Shown here in pieces: positions 34,664-42,970 of a stretch of DNA of 42,990 bases. The notes beneath the pieces are model-generated. The model ran no database searches. It had not been told where the DNA came from and saw only the letters and a program-made list of their open reading frames with translations. The first letter of the stretch is position 1. The number at the start of each line of letters is the position of its first letter. Both the position numbers and the translations under genes were made by a program. Origin of the DNA: Rhodobacteraceae bacterium CG17_big_fil_post_rev_8_21_14_2_50_65_11 (lineage in GTDB: Bacteria; Pseudomonadota; Alphaproteobacteria; Rhodobacterales; Rhodobacteraceae); NCBI GenBank assembly GCA_002783145.1, contig PFEX01000236.1, forward strand, positions 1-42,990, in the 5' to 3' direction.

Positions 34664-35461
34664 CTACCGCCTGGCGTGCCCCTCTTGTGTGCCTCGCCGC
34701 GCCATGAGGGCGCTGTGCAGCATCTCCGAGGCGACGATGATACCGGGCAGGAGCGGTTCACGATTGTTGAAGCGAAGGGCGGCCCCGTCGCGGTCGGTGA
34801 CATGGGCGCCCGCCTCGGACGCGATCAGGCTACCGGCGGCGATGTCCCATTCCCAACAGCCATGAAAGCCCACCATCCCGTCGAAGCGCCCCTGCGCCAC
34901 CAGCGCCAGCCGGTAGGCGAGCGAGGGCCGGAAGCTGCGCCGCACCGGGGGCACGCCGCCGGGCCAATGCGCCACGTCAAGCGCATGGCGGGTCGCCAGG
35001 AGCGTTGCCGCCGCTTCCGTCGCGGTCGTCGAGGCGGCTATCGGCACCCCGTTCAGTGTCGCGCCCCGCCCGCGTTCGGCGATGTAAAGCCGGTCGAGCA
35101 TCGGCAGGAAGACAACCCCGGCCTGCACCTGCCCATCGGCTGCCACCGCCAGCGAATGGGCGAAGTTCCGCTCCCCTGCGATGAAGGACCGCGTGCCGTC
35201 GATGGGATCGACGATGAAGGTGGAACCGCGGCCAAGGCGCGTGGTGCCGTCCTCGGTTTCCTCCGACAGCCAGCCGTAATCGGGGCGCGCCGCGGTCAGC
35301 GTGTCGCGCAGCATCCGGTCGATTTCGATGTCGGCCTCCGTCACCGGGCCGTGGCCGCCGGGCTTGTCCCACTTGCGCGGGCTGCGGTCCCAGTAGTGCG
35401 CGGCGATCTTGCCGGCCTTTCGCGCCGCGTCGATCAGCAGTGACAGGTCACGACCCGGCAA
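34664..35461 (-). CDS. CysQ / inositol-monophosphatase family phosphatase
   Basis: The 265-residue metal-dependent phosphatase has the family motifs VTEADIEIDR, WLSEETED (metal Glu pair) and DPIDGTRSFI, and the C-terminal metal Asp in CWEWDIAAGSLIASEAGA. The SFIAGERNFAHSLA segment fits 3'(2'),5'-bisphosphate nucleotidases (CysQ), which clear pAp during sulfate assimilation; inositol monophosphatase is the alternative. No ATG exists before the first motif; a TTG at 35461, with GAGGGG 7 bases upstream, is the best start and overlaps the pmbA end by 14 bases. The two genes are probably co-translated. Confidence 0.88.
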   Translation of the reverse strand: MPGRDLSLLIDAARKAGKIAAHYWDRSPRKWDKPGGHGPVTEADIEIDRMLRDTLTAARPDYGWLSEETEDGTTRLGRGSTFIVDPIDGTRSFIAGERNFAHSLAVAADGQVQAGVVFLPMLDRLYIAERGRGATLNGVPIAASTTATEAAATLLATRHALDVAHWPGGVPPVRRSFRPSLAYRLALVAQGRFDGMVGFHGCWEWDIAAGSLIASEAGAHVTDRDGAALRFNNREPLLPGIIVASEMLHSALMARRGTQEGHARR

Positions 35462-36794
35462 GCGTCAGCCCCTCTACCAGAAGCGAGGGCACCACGCGCG
35501 ACAGGTGCGGGCGGGCGTCGTTGGCGGGCACGAGGCTGGCCAGCATGTCGCGCAGGTTGCCGGCGATGGTGCATTCGTTGACCGGGTAGGCGATGGCGCC
35601 GTTTTCCACCCAGAAACCCGACGCGCCGCGCGAATAGTCGCCCGTGTTGGGGTTGACCGACGACCCGATCAGCCCGGTGACCAACAGGCCGGTGCCCATC
35701 CCGGCGATCAGGTCCGCGCGGCTGGCCTCGCCTTGGGTCAAAGCGACGTTGGAGACCGAGGGCGAGGGCGGCGCGGACAGGCTGCGGCTGGCATTGGCGG
35801 TCGACTCGAGGCCAAGCTTGCGCCCGGTGGCAAGGTCGAGCACCCAGCCTTGCAGCACGCCGTCCGCGACGATGGCGCGCTCGGCGGTGGGCAGGCCCTC
35901 GGCGTCGAAGGGGCGCGAGCCGGCGGCGCGCGGGCGCAGCGGCTGTTCGGTCAGCGACAGGCCGGTGGGCAGAACCTGCTGCCCCATCGCGCCGCGCAGC
36001 CACGAAGCGCCACGGGCGATGGCACCGCCGTTTACCGCTTGCAAAAGGTGGCCGACGAGGCTGGCCGCGATGCGTTCGTCGAACAGCACCGGGTAGGCGC
36101 CGGTCCTGGGTTGCCGCGCGCCCTTGCGGGCGACGGTGCGCTCGGCGGCGCGGCGGCCGATCTCCTCGGGCGGCAACAGGTCGGCGCGGTGCAGGCGCAT
36201 ATCGCCGTAATAGTCGCGCTCCATCCCCGTCCCCTCGCCGGTGATGGCGACGCAAGAGAGGCCGTGGTCGGTGCGCGCGTAGCCCCCGGAAAAGCCGTTG
36301 GTCGCGGCAAGGTGACGGGTCTGGCGGCCATAACCCGCGCTGGCGGACTGGACCAGGCTGATGCCCTCGACGGCGCGCGCCGCTGCCTCGGCCCGCAGGG
36401 CGGCGTCCTGCAAGGCGGCGGGGTCGGGTTCCGGGCCTGCGTCCACCATGTCGAGCGCGGCGATATCCCAACCGGTGGCCAGCTGCGACGGATCGGCAAG
36501 GCCGGTGGTGGGATCCTCGGGCGCGACGCGGGCCATGGCGACGGCGCGGTCGGCCATCTCGCGCATCGTCTCGGGCCGTGTGTCGGAGGCGGAGACGCAG
36601 GCCTGCCGCTGCCCGACCATGACGCGCAGGCCGATCTCGGCCTCGTCCGCGCGTTCGGCCTGTTCCAGCGCCCCGTTGAGCACCCCGATCGACAGCGACG
36701 TGCCGGCAACCGCGATGGCATCGGCGGCGTCGGCCCCGGCGGCGCGGGCGGCATCCAGCAACGCATGGGCGAGGGTTTCCGGGCTGTCAGTCAT
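35448..36794 (-). CDS. pmbA: TldE/PmbA-family metalloprotease subunit
   Basis: The 448-residue cytoplasmic protein belongs to the TldD/PmbA family; TldD-PmbA is a heterodimeric protease that processes modified peptides such as microcin precursors and the CcdA antitoxin. PmbA lacks the zinc HExxxH site carried by TldD, and I see none here. Typical PmbA segments are FDERIAASLVGHLLQAVNGGAIARGASWLRG, GWVLDLATGRKLGLEST and GDYSRGASGFWVENGAI. A tldD partner is not in this window. It lies 128 bases downstream of the DUF2125 gene, beyond a terminator, and overlaps the phosphatase gene downstream. Confidence 0.93.
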   Translation of the reverse strand: MTDSPETLAHALLDAARAAGADAADAIAVAGTSLSIGVLNGALEQAERADEAEIGLRVMVGQRQACVSASDTRPETMREMADRAVAMARVAPEDPTTGLADPSQLATGWDIAALDMVDAGPEPDPAALQDAALRAEAAARAVEGISLVQSASAGYGRQTRHLAATNGFSGGYARTDHGLSCVAITGEGTGMERDYYGDMRLHRADLLPPEEIGRRAAERTVARKGARQPRTGAYPVLFDERIAASLVGHLLQAVNGGAIARGASWLRGAMGQQVLPTGLSLTEQPLRPRAAGSRPFDAEGLPTAERAIVADGVLQGWVLDLATGRKLGLESTANASRSLSAPPSPSVSNVALTQGEASRADLIAGMGTGLLVTGLIGSSVNPNTGDYSRGASGFWVENGAIAYPVNECTIAGNLRDMLASLVPANDARPHLSRVVPSLLVEGLTLAGS

Positions 36795-36869
36795 GGGCTG
36801 TCCTTGTTGGCGTCATAGGGGGTGAGAGGTAGCGCCCCGCCACCCTGCGCGCAAGCGCGCGCGGCCATG

Positions 36870-36901
36870 AAAAACCCCGGACCGCGCGCGGCGGTCCGGG
36901 G
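36870..36901 (-). terminator. Rho-independent terminator of the DUF2125 gene
   Basis: CCCCGGACCG (36875-36884) pairs perfectly with CGGTCCGGGG (36892-36901). On the minus strand five T residues follow (36870-36874), about 20 bases after the DUF2125 stop. Confidence 0.92.
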
Positions 36902-36921
36902 TGATCGCGCGGGCGCGCGGC

Positions 36922-38517
36922 TTATTGCAGCGGCACGCCGTTGGCGGTGATGCTGCCACCCGGGCCAAACTCGATGGACGAGGTGAAGCTGTCGGCGCTG
37001 GCACCGGGAATGGCGAACATGCCCAGCATGCCACGCGCCATGCCGGCCTGTTCGGGGGGCAGCAGGCCGCCATTGCTCAGCGACTGGATCAATCCGTTGG
37101 CGCCGGTCAGGCGCAGATCGACCGAGCCGACGGGCATCGGCATCATCTGTCCGGGGGCAAAGGTCACGTCGCCGGTGCCGGTCAGGTCGGCGCCGCCAAA
37201 CGACACCTGCAATTCGTTCAACGTCATGCTGCGCAACTCACCCGGCGGGGCGGTCATGTCCTCCGGGTTCAGCAACATGATGTCGACGAAAAGCTGCACC
37301 ATGCCGGTCAGGTCCACCACCACCGTTGCAGGGGTGCGCGGGACCGCCCGGCCAGGATCGACCATGGCCCAGAGGGACTCGTCTACCGACACGCCGCGAT
37401 AGGCGATGGCGGCGGCGAACGGCGACGGCTGATCCTGCCGCGACAGCGGAATGTCGATGGTCATCCCGGTCGACTCTGCCGTGGCGGCGATGGGGAAGGG
37501 CAGATCGGCGGCCGCGACAGACATCGACACGCCGTTGGCCGCGAGTGCATAGCTGATCGCGTCATTGGAGAAACCGAAACCGATGGAGCCGCCCTCGTTG
37601 GAGGCGCTGACGTCGATCATATCGCGGCCGTCCTGAAACATGAAGGCGACGTTGGCGGAGGTGTAGGACATTTCGCCGTTGACGCTGGTGCCGGCGGGCA
37701 GGCTTTCCAGCGTCGTCGAGACCACGCCACGCGGAATCGTCCCTGCGGCGGTGGCGTCGAGGTTGGCAAGGTCGATGTCGAGGTGGGCTTCGCCGTTACC
37801 ACCGCCGCCACCGCCCGAAGTGGGGGCCGGCGCCTCGGTCACTTGCTTGCCCGGCGCGGGTTGCTGGGGCACGGGCTGCGCCGGCGTCGCGCCGCTGCTG
37901 CCGGCTGGTTCGAACGCGTCAAGCGCCAGCGTGAAGGCGCCAAGCGACGCGGAGCTGGTAAAGCCGGTTAGCGCCGGATCGGTGAAATCGTAGGTCGCCG
38001 TGGTGTTGTAGCCGTCGAGCGTCAGGGTGTAATCCATGTCGGGGACTTCGGACGGGTCGATGCCGTCGAAGCTGATGTCGGTCAGCGCGATCTGGTCGAA
38101 GCCGCTGGTCAGGGTCAGGTTTTGCGCACTGCCCGACGCGGTGCCGCTGAACCCGGCGATGGCGAAACGCAGGGTGACCGCATCGGGGGCATCGCCGCCC
38201 TCGATCCCGGTGACCCGGTAGGTCAGCCCGTCGGCCACGGTGATTGCAACGCTGCCGTCGGGCTGGTTGGTCATCGTGACCTCGTCGATGATGCTGGTCA
38301 GCGTCACCGCCTCGATCGAGAACGAATTGGTGATGTTGGTCAGGGTCAGGCCGGTGCCGGTCGAAATCGCCTCGGCACTGATCGAATTGCCAAACTGGGT
38401 TGCCTGGTTCTGCCAGACCGACCAAAGCTCATCGGCGGTGATATCGGCCATCGCCGGGCTTGCCACAGAAAGCGCGAGCGTGGAAAGGGTGAGGGAAAGG
38501 CATTTCGTCTTTGACAT
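36922..38517 (-). CDS. DUF2125 domain-containing secreted protein
   Basis: The 531-residue product has a signal peptide (about 1-24, LSTLALSVASPAMA) and a mature start DITADELWSVWQNQATQFG typical of Rhodobacteraceae DUF2125 proteins. Two beta-rich repeats of amphipathic strands (about 25-200 and 250-520) are joined by a Pro/Gln/Gly-rich linker (about 200-243, with GGGGGG). The composition, poor in Cys and rich in Asp/Thr/Ser, suggests an envelope beta-sheet protein. Function unknown. An ATG three codons upstream at 38526 is an equally possible start. The open frame extends far upstream on this strand, but that part is antisense to the SDR gene and is not coding. Confidence 0.85.
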   Translation of the reverse strand: MSKTKCLSLTLSTLALSVASPAMADITADELWSVWQNQATQFGNSISAEAISTGTGLTLTNITNSFSIEAVTLTSIIDEVTMTNQPDGSVAITVADGLTYRVTGIEGGDAPDAVTLRFAIAGFSGTASGSAQNLTLTSGFDQIALTDISFDGIDPSEVPDMDYTLTLDGYNTTATYDFTDPALTGFTSSASLGAFTLALDAFEPAGSSGATPAQPVPQQPAPGKQVTEAPAPTSGGGGGGNGEAHLDIDLANLDATAAGTIPRGVVSTTLESLPAGTSVNGEMSYTSANVAFMFQDGRDMIDVSASNEGGSIGFGFSNDAISYALAANGVSMSVAAADLPFPIAATAESTGMTIDIPLSRQDQPSPFAAAIAYRGVSVDESLWAMVDPGRAVPRTPATVVVDLTGMVQLFVDIMLLNPEDMTAPPGELRSMTLNELQVSFGGADLTGTGDVTFAPGQMMPMPVGSVDLRLTGANGLIQSLSNGGLLPPEQAGMARGMLGMFAIPGASADSFTSSIEFGPGGSITANGVPLQ

Positions 38518-38634
38518 ATCATCCATCCAAATGTGAATTTGCGGCGCAATGTTCTGCCGCGCGGCGGCTTGCGTCAAGGCCTCGTCCACACGACCTTGGC
38601 CAGAGACACCCTTTTGACAGGAGAGAGCGATCCA

Positions 38635-39390
38635 ATGGGCCAAATCAACGGAAAGGTTGCCATGATCACCGGCGCAAGTCGCGGCATCGGCGCCGCGACC
38701 GCGCGGCTTTTTGCGGAGGAGGGCGCGAAGGTCTGTCTTCTGGCACGGTCGCGCGATGAGATTGCGCAGCTTGCGGGCGAAATCGGCGAGTCCGCGCTTG
38801 CCATTCCCTGCGACGTCAGCCGCTTCTGGGAAGTGGAGGCCGCGGTTGCTGCCTGCATCGAGACCTTCGGCGGCCTCGACATCCTGATCAACAATGCCGG
38901 CGTGATCGAGCCCATTGCGATGCTGGCCGACTCCGACCCCGAGGGCTGGGGGCAGGCGATAGATATCAACCTCAAGGGGGTTTATCACGGGATCCGCGCG
39001 GCAATGCCGGCGATGGTGGCGCGCGGTGGCGGCACGATCATCACCATCAGTTCCGGCGCGGCGCATAATCCGCTGGAAGGCTGGAGCCATTACTGCGCCG
39101 CCAAGGCGGGCGCGGCGATGCTGACAGACTGCCTGCACCGCGAAGGCGCCGGGCAGGGCATCCGTGCCATGGGCCTGTCGCCGGGTACCGTCGCCACGCA
39201 GATGCAGCGCGAGATCAAGGCCAGCGGCGTCAACGCGGTCAGCCAGATGGACTGGTCCGACCACATCCCGGCGGAGTGGCCCGCGAAATGCCTGCTATGG
39301 ATGTGCGGGCCCGAGGCGGATGATTACCTCGGCGCGGAAATTTCGCTGCGCGATGAGGCCATTCGCGCCCGGATCGGGCTGGACGGGTGA
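38635..39390 (+). CDS. SDR-family oxidoreductase
   Basis: This 251-residue NAD(P)-dependent oxidoreductase has a complete classical SDR set: TGASRGIG (12-19), NNAG (86-89), Ser140 in ITISSG, and Tyr153-x-x-x-Lys157 (YCAAK). Substrate not determinable; it is a carbonyl/alcohol reductase type. AGGAGA lies about 10 bases before the ATG at 38635. Its TGA overlaps the GTG start of the crotonase gene (GTGA), so the two are co-translated, which suggests linked acyl-CoA chemistry. An upstream ATG at 38533 would add an Arg-rich, non-family tail. Confidence 0.92.
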   Translation: MGQINGKVAMITGASRGIGAATARLFAEEGAKVCLLARSRDEIAQLAGEIGESALAIPCDVSRFWEVEAAVAACIETFGGLDILINNAGVIEPIAMLADSDPEGWGQAIDINLKGVYHGIRAAMPAMVARGGGTIITISSGAAHNPLEGWSHYCAAKAGAAMLTDCLHREGAGQGIRAMGLSPGTVATQMQREIKASGVNAVSQMDWSDHIPAEWPAKCLLWMCGPEADDYLGAEISLRDEAIRARIGLDG

Positions 39391-40013
39391 TAGAGCTGGC
39401 AAAGGAGGGCGGTCTGTGGACCGTCACGCTGAACCGGCCCGACAAGGCCAATTCGCTGACGCCGGCGATGCTGGAGGAACTGGCGGAGATCGCCGAGGCC
39501 GGGGCCGCGGCGGAAAGCCTGCGCGCCCTGATCCTGACCGGCGCCGGGACCCGCGTGTTTTCCGCCGGCGCGGATCTTGACGCGGCCAGGGCGGGGCTGG
39601 CGACTTCGCCGTTGTGGGAGCGTCTGTCGGGCGCGATTGCCGCGCTGCCTTGCCTGACCATCGCGGCGCTCAACGGGACGCTGGCGGGCGGCGCCTTCGG
39701 CATGGCGCTCGCCTGCGATCTGCGCCTTGCTGTGCCGGACGCGCGGTTCTTCTACCCGGTGGCGCAGCTTGGCTATCTGCCGCAACCCTCCGATCCCGGC
39801 CGGCTGGCGGCGCTGGTCGGGCCGTCGCGCGCCAGGATGATCCTGCTGGCCAGCCAGAAGATCGCCGCCGATGAGGCGCTGGCATGGGGCCTTGTCGATC
39901 GCGTCGCCCCGCCCGAGGCGCTGATGGCAGAGGCGCACGGGCTGGCCGCCGCCGCGCTGTCGGGTGATCCGCAAGTGCTGCGCGGGATCAAGGCGATGTG
40001 CAGCGGCGCATGA
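39387..40013 (+). CDS. Short crotonase (enoyl-CoA hydratase/isomerase family)
   Basis: The 208-residue protein has the crotonase core: NRPDKANSLTPAM (16-28), the CoA/oxyanion motif FSAGADLDAAR (58-68), and LNGTLAGGAFGMALACDLRLA (95-115). It is some 45-50 residues shorter than typical family members, missing much of the C-terminal helical region. The first catalytic Glu of hydratases (in PE[IV]) is replaced: the segment reads YPVAQLGYLPQPSDPGRL, and the second (Glu in PGxGGTQR) is also absent. It may be an isomerase-like, thioesterase-like or non-catalytic member. GTG start at 39387 overlapping the SDR stop. Confidence 0.85.
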   Translation: MIELAKEGGLWTVTLNRPDKANSLTPAMLEELAEIAEAGAAAESLRALILTGAGTRVFSAGADLDAARAGLATSPLWERLSGAIAALPCLTIAALNGTLAGGAFGMALACDLRLAVPDARFFYPVAQLGYLPQPSDPGRLAALVGPSRARMILLASQKIAADEALAWGLVDRVAPPEALMAEAHGLAAAALSGDPQVLRGIKAMCSGA

Positions 40014-40091
40014 TGCCTCTGCGCCCGCGCAGGTGGTGAGATGGTCTTGGTTTGCTATCTTTTCGGGAACCGCAAACAGGAGGGTTCCCCG

Positions 40092-41081
40092 ATGGGATTG
40101 CTGGTAGACGGCGAATGGCACGACAAATGGTATGACACCAAATCCACTGGCGGCGCGTTCAAGCGTAGCGCGGCGCAGTTCCGCAACTGGGTCACACCCG
40201 ATGGCAGCCCCGGCGCCTCGGGCGAGGGCGGCTTCAAGGCCGAAAGCGGGCGCTATCACCTCTATGTCAGCCATGCCTGCCCCTGGGCCAACCGCACGCT
40301 GATCTTTCGTCAACTCAAGGGCCTGACCGGGCATATCGACGTGTCGGTGGTGCATCCCGACATGCTGGATGACGGCTGGACCTTCGTGACGGATTTCCCC
40401 GGCGCCACTGGCGACAGGCTGTTCGGGTCGCGCTTCCTTCGCGATGTCTACCTGCGCGCCAAGCCCGACATGACCGGCCGTGTCACCGTGCCAGTGCTGT
40501 GGGACAAGAAACGCGACACCATCGTGTCGAACGAAAGCGCCGAGATCATCCGCATGTTCAACAGCGCCTTCGACGGCATCACCGGCGACAGTCAGGACTT
40601 CTACCCCGAACCGCTTCGCGAAGAGATCGACCGCCTGAACGCCCGCATCTACAACGACATCAACAACGGCGTCTACAAGTCGGGCTTCGCCACCACGCAG
40701 GAGGCTTATGACACCGCCGTTCACGCGCTCTTTGACGCGCTCGACCGGGTCGAGGATATCCTGTCGCGCAATCGCTACCTGACAGGCGCGCGCGTGACCG
40801 AAGCCGACTGGCGCCTGCTGCCGACGATCCTGCGCTTCGATGCGGTCTACCACCTGCATTTCAAGTGCAACCGGCGGCGGATCATCGACTATCCCAACCT
40901 GTGGGGTTGGGCGAAGGAGCTTTACCAATGGCCGGGTATCCGCGACGTGGTGCATTTCGACCATTTCGTGCGTCATTATCACTACAGTCACGAGACGATC
41001 AATCCGCACCGTATCATCCCCATCAACCCGGTGATCGACTGGGATGCCCCGCATGACCGGGAGGCATTGCAGGCGGCCTGA
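40092..41081 (+). CDS. Glutathionyl-hydroquinone reductase (Xi-class GST, YqjG/ECM4 type)
   Basis: The 329-residue enzyme uses glutathione to reduce glutathionyl-hydroquinones. The Xi-class signature is complete: GGAFKRSAAQFRNWV, catalytic Cys63 in SHACPWANR, the VPVLWDKKRDTIVSNESAEIIRMFN segment, and the all-helical C-terminus with TEADWRLLPTILRFDAVYHLHFKCN and FDHFVRHYHYSHETINPHRIIP. The ATG at 40092 has AGGAGGG upstream. No signal peptide. It is separated from the crotonase by 78 bases. Confidence 0.94.
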   Translation: MGLLVDGEWHDKWYDTKSTGGAFKRSAAQFRNWVTPDGSPGASGEGGFKAESGRYHLYVSHACPWANRTLIFRQLKGLTGHIDVSVVHPDMLDDGWTFVTDFPGATGDRLFGSRFLRDVYLRAKPDMTGRVTVPVLWDKKRDTIVSNESAEIIRMFNSAFDGITGDSQDFYPEPLREEIDRLNARIYNDINNGVYKSGFATTQEAYDTAVHALFDALDRVEDILSRNRYLTGARVTEADWRLLPTILRFDAVYHLHFKCNRRRIIDYPNLWGWAKELYQWPGIRDVVHFDHFVRHYHYSHETINPHRIIPINPVIDWDAPHDREALQAA

Positions 41082-41123
41082 AAATCGGGTTCAACCGGTG
41101 CCGCATGGCATGGGGCGGCGAGG

Positions 41124-42065
41124 ATGACGAGGGTGGCAAAACGCGATCACGGCGGCGGCCTCGACGGGGCCGTGGCGCGGTACGGCGGTGCGCGGGGGGA
41201 TTGGCTGGATCTGTCCACCGGCGTCAACCCGGTGCCCTACCCGCTTCCGGCGCTTGACGGGGAGGTCTGGGCGACGCTTCCCGATGAGGGCGCCCTTGCC
41301 GCGTTGACGGAGGCGGCGCGCATGGTCTGGCAGGCGCCCGAAGAGGCCGCCGTGCTGGCCGCTCCGGGGGCCTCGGCGCTGATCGCCCGGCTGCCCGCGC
41401 TGGCGCCCCCCGGCATGGTGGAGATCCCCGGCCCGACCTACAACGAGCACAGGGCCGCCTTCCGCGCCGCCGGTTGGCAGGCGGGGGCGGGCGGCGCGCT
41501 CGTCGTCGTGCATCCCAACAATCCTGACGGGCGGATGTGGTCGGCGGCGGATCTGTCGGGCGACCGGCCGCTGACGGTGATCGACGAGAGCTTTTGCGAC
41601 GTGGCGCCTGCGGAAAGCCTGGTGCACCTGTCGACGCGGCCCGGCGTGGTGGTGCTGAAAAGTTTCGGCAAGTTCTGGGGGCTCGCGGGGCTGCGGCTGG
41701 GCTTTGCCATCGCGCGGCCCGAGACCATTGGGCGGCTGTCCGAGATGATCGGGCCTTGGGCGGTTTCCGGCCCCGCGCTGGCGATCGGCACGGCCGCGCT
41801 GCGCGATGCAGGCTGGGCCGAGGCGACGCGGGCGCGTCTGGCGCGCGATGCCGACCGCCTGGACGGGTTGTTGACCGGGGCGGAGGTCGTGGGTGGCACG
41901 ACGCTGTTCCGGCTTTACGAGGTGGATGACGCGGCGGCGTGGCAGGACCGTTTGGCGCGCGCCCGTGTCTGGTCGCGGGTCTTTCCCTATTCGACCCGCT
42001 GGCTGCGCCTCGGCCTGCCGGGGGCTGAATGTGACTGGACCCGGCTGGAGGCGGCGCTGGCATGA
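41124..42065 (+). CDS. cobC: Cobalamin biosynthesis CobC (threonine-phosphate decarboxylase-like)
   Basis: The 313-residue PLP enzyme belongs to the class I/II aminotransferase fold; CobC (Salmonella CobD) makes (R)-1-amino-2-propanol phosphate from threonine phosphate for the corrin side chain. Seen here: HGGGLDGAVARYGG, the substrate-site LSTGVNPVPYPLP, the PLP aspartate in VIDESFCDVAP, and the Schiff-base lysine, likely Lys183 in SFGKFWGLAGLRLG. Its stop overlaps the cobD start by 4 bases (ATGA). No cobalamin riboswitch is visible in the 42 bases upstream. Confidence 0.92.
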   Translation: MTRVAKRDHGGGLDGAVARYGGARGDWLDLSTGVNPVPYPLPALDGEVWATLPDEGALAALTEAARMVWQAPEEAAVLAAPGASALIARLPALAPPGMVEIPGPTYNEHRAAFRAAGWQAGAGGALVVVHPNNPDGRMWSAADLSGDRPLTVIDESFCDVAPAESLVHLSTRPGVVVLKSFGKFWGLAGLRLGFAIARPETIGRLSEMIGPWAVSGPALAIGTAALRDAGWAEATRARLARDADRLDGLLTGAEVVGGTTLFRLYEVDDAAAWQDRLARARVWSRVFPYSTRWLRLGLPGAECDWTRLEAALA

Positions 42066-42970
42066 CCGCATGGCTGCTTTTCGGGGCGTTGACCCTCGAC
42101 GCCCTGGTCGGAGAGCCGCGCTGGCTTTGGTCACGAGTGCCGCATCCGGCGGTTCTGATGGGGCGCCTCATCGCCTGGTGCGACGGGCGGTTCAATACCG
42201 GGCCGCGCCGCGACAACGGGGTGCTGGTGGTCATGGGCCTTGTCGCGGCAAGCGCCCTCATTGGCGTGATCATCGAGGCGCTGCCGTTGGGCTGGCTGTG
42301 GTCGATGCTGGGGGCGGCGGTGCTGTTGGCGCAGAAAAGCCTTGTGCAGCATGTGCAGGCGGTCGCCGACGCGCTGCGCTATGGCCCGGGCGAGGGGCGG
42401 CGCGTGGTGGCGATGATCGTGGGGCGCGATACGCGCGACATGGGCGAGGCGGATGTCGCCCGCGCCGCCATTGAAAGTGCTGCCGAGAATTTCAGCGATG
42501 GCGTCATAGCCCCTGCCTTCTGGTATCTGGTCGGCGGGCTGCCCGGCATCGTGATTTACAAGGCGATCAACACCGCCGACTCGATGATCGGCTACCGCAC
42601 GCCGCGGCACGCCGATTTCGGCTGGGCAGCGGCGCGGCTCGACGATGTGCTGAACGTGGTGCCGGCGCGCATCACCGCCGGGCTGATCGCGCTCGTCGGC
42701 TGGTCGGCCCGCGCGCTGGAGGTGATCCGCTGCGACGCACGGCTGCACCGGTCGCCCAATGCCGGCTGGCCTGAGGCGGCGATGGCGGGGGTGCTGGACG
42801 TCGCCCTGTCCGGGCCGCGCAGCTACCATGGCGAGACGCGGGACGACCCTTGGGTGAACCGCAGTGGCGACCACGCGATCGGCGGTGCGCATGTCGAGCG
42901 CGCCATCGCGGTGCTGTGGCGCGCCTGGGCCGTGGTCCTTGGTGGCACGCTGCTGCTTGCCCTGTTCTGA
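42062..42970 (+). CDS. cobD: Adenosylcobinamide-phosphate synthase CobD/CbiB
   Basis: The 302-residue inner-membrane protein attaches aminopropanol (phosphate) to adenosylcobyric acid, directly using the CobC product. The family start LLFGALTLDALVGEPRWLWSRVPHPAVLMGRLI is present, followed by GRDTRDMGEADVARAAIESAAENFSDGVIAPAFWYLVGGLPG and KAINTADSMIGYRTPRHADFGWAAARLDDVLNVVPAR. Helices lie about 55-100, 155-180, 205-230 and at the C-terminus. The other cobalamin genes are not in the window; only 20 bases follow. Confidence 0.95.
   Translation: MTAWLLFGALTLDALVGEPRWLWSRVPHPAVLMGRLIAWCDGRFNTGPRRDNGVLVVMGLVAASALIGVIIEALPLGWLWSMLGAAVLLAQKSLVQHVQAVADALRYGPGEGRRVVAMIVGRDTRDMGEADVARAAIESAAENFSDGVIAPAFWYLVGGLPGIVIYKAINTADSMIGYRTPRHADFGWAAARLDDVLNVVPARITAGLIALVGWSARALEVIRCDARLHRSPNAGWPEAAMAGVLDVALSGPRSYHGETRDDPWVNRSGDHAIGGAHVERAIAVLWRAWAVVLGGTLLLALF

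Noticed and set aside
38527-39264. Long minus-strand extension of the DUF2125 frame upstream of its signal peptide
   Set aside because: It is antisense to the well-supported SDR gene, and the protein has a normal signal peptide beginning at 38517; the extension is an effect of GC-rich codon usage.
41082-41123. Cobalamin riboswitch upstream of cobC
   Set aside because: The gap is only 42 bases and lacks the B12-box consensus; a riboswitch needs about 200 bases.
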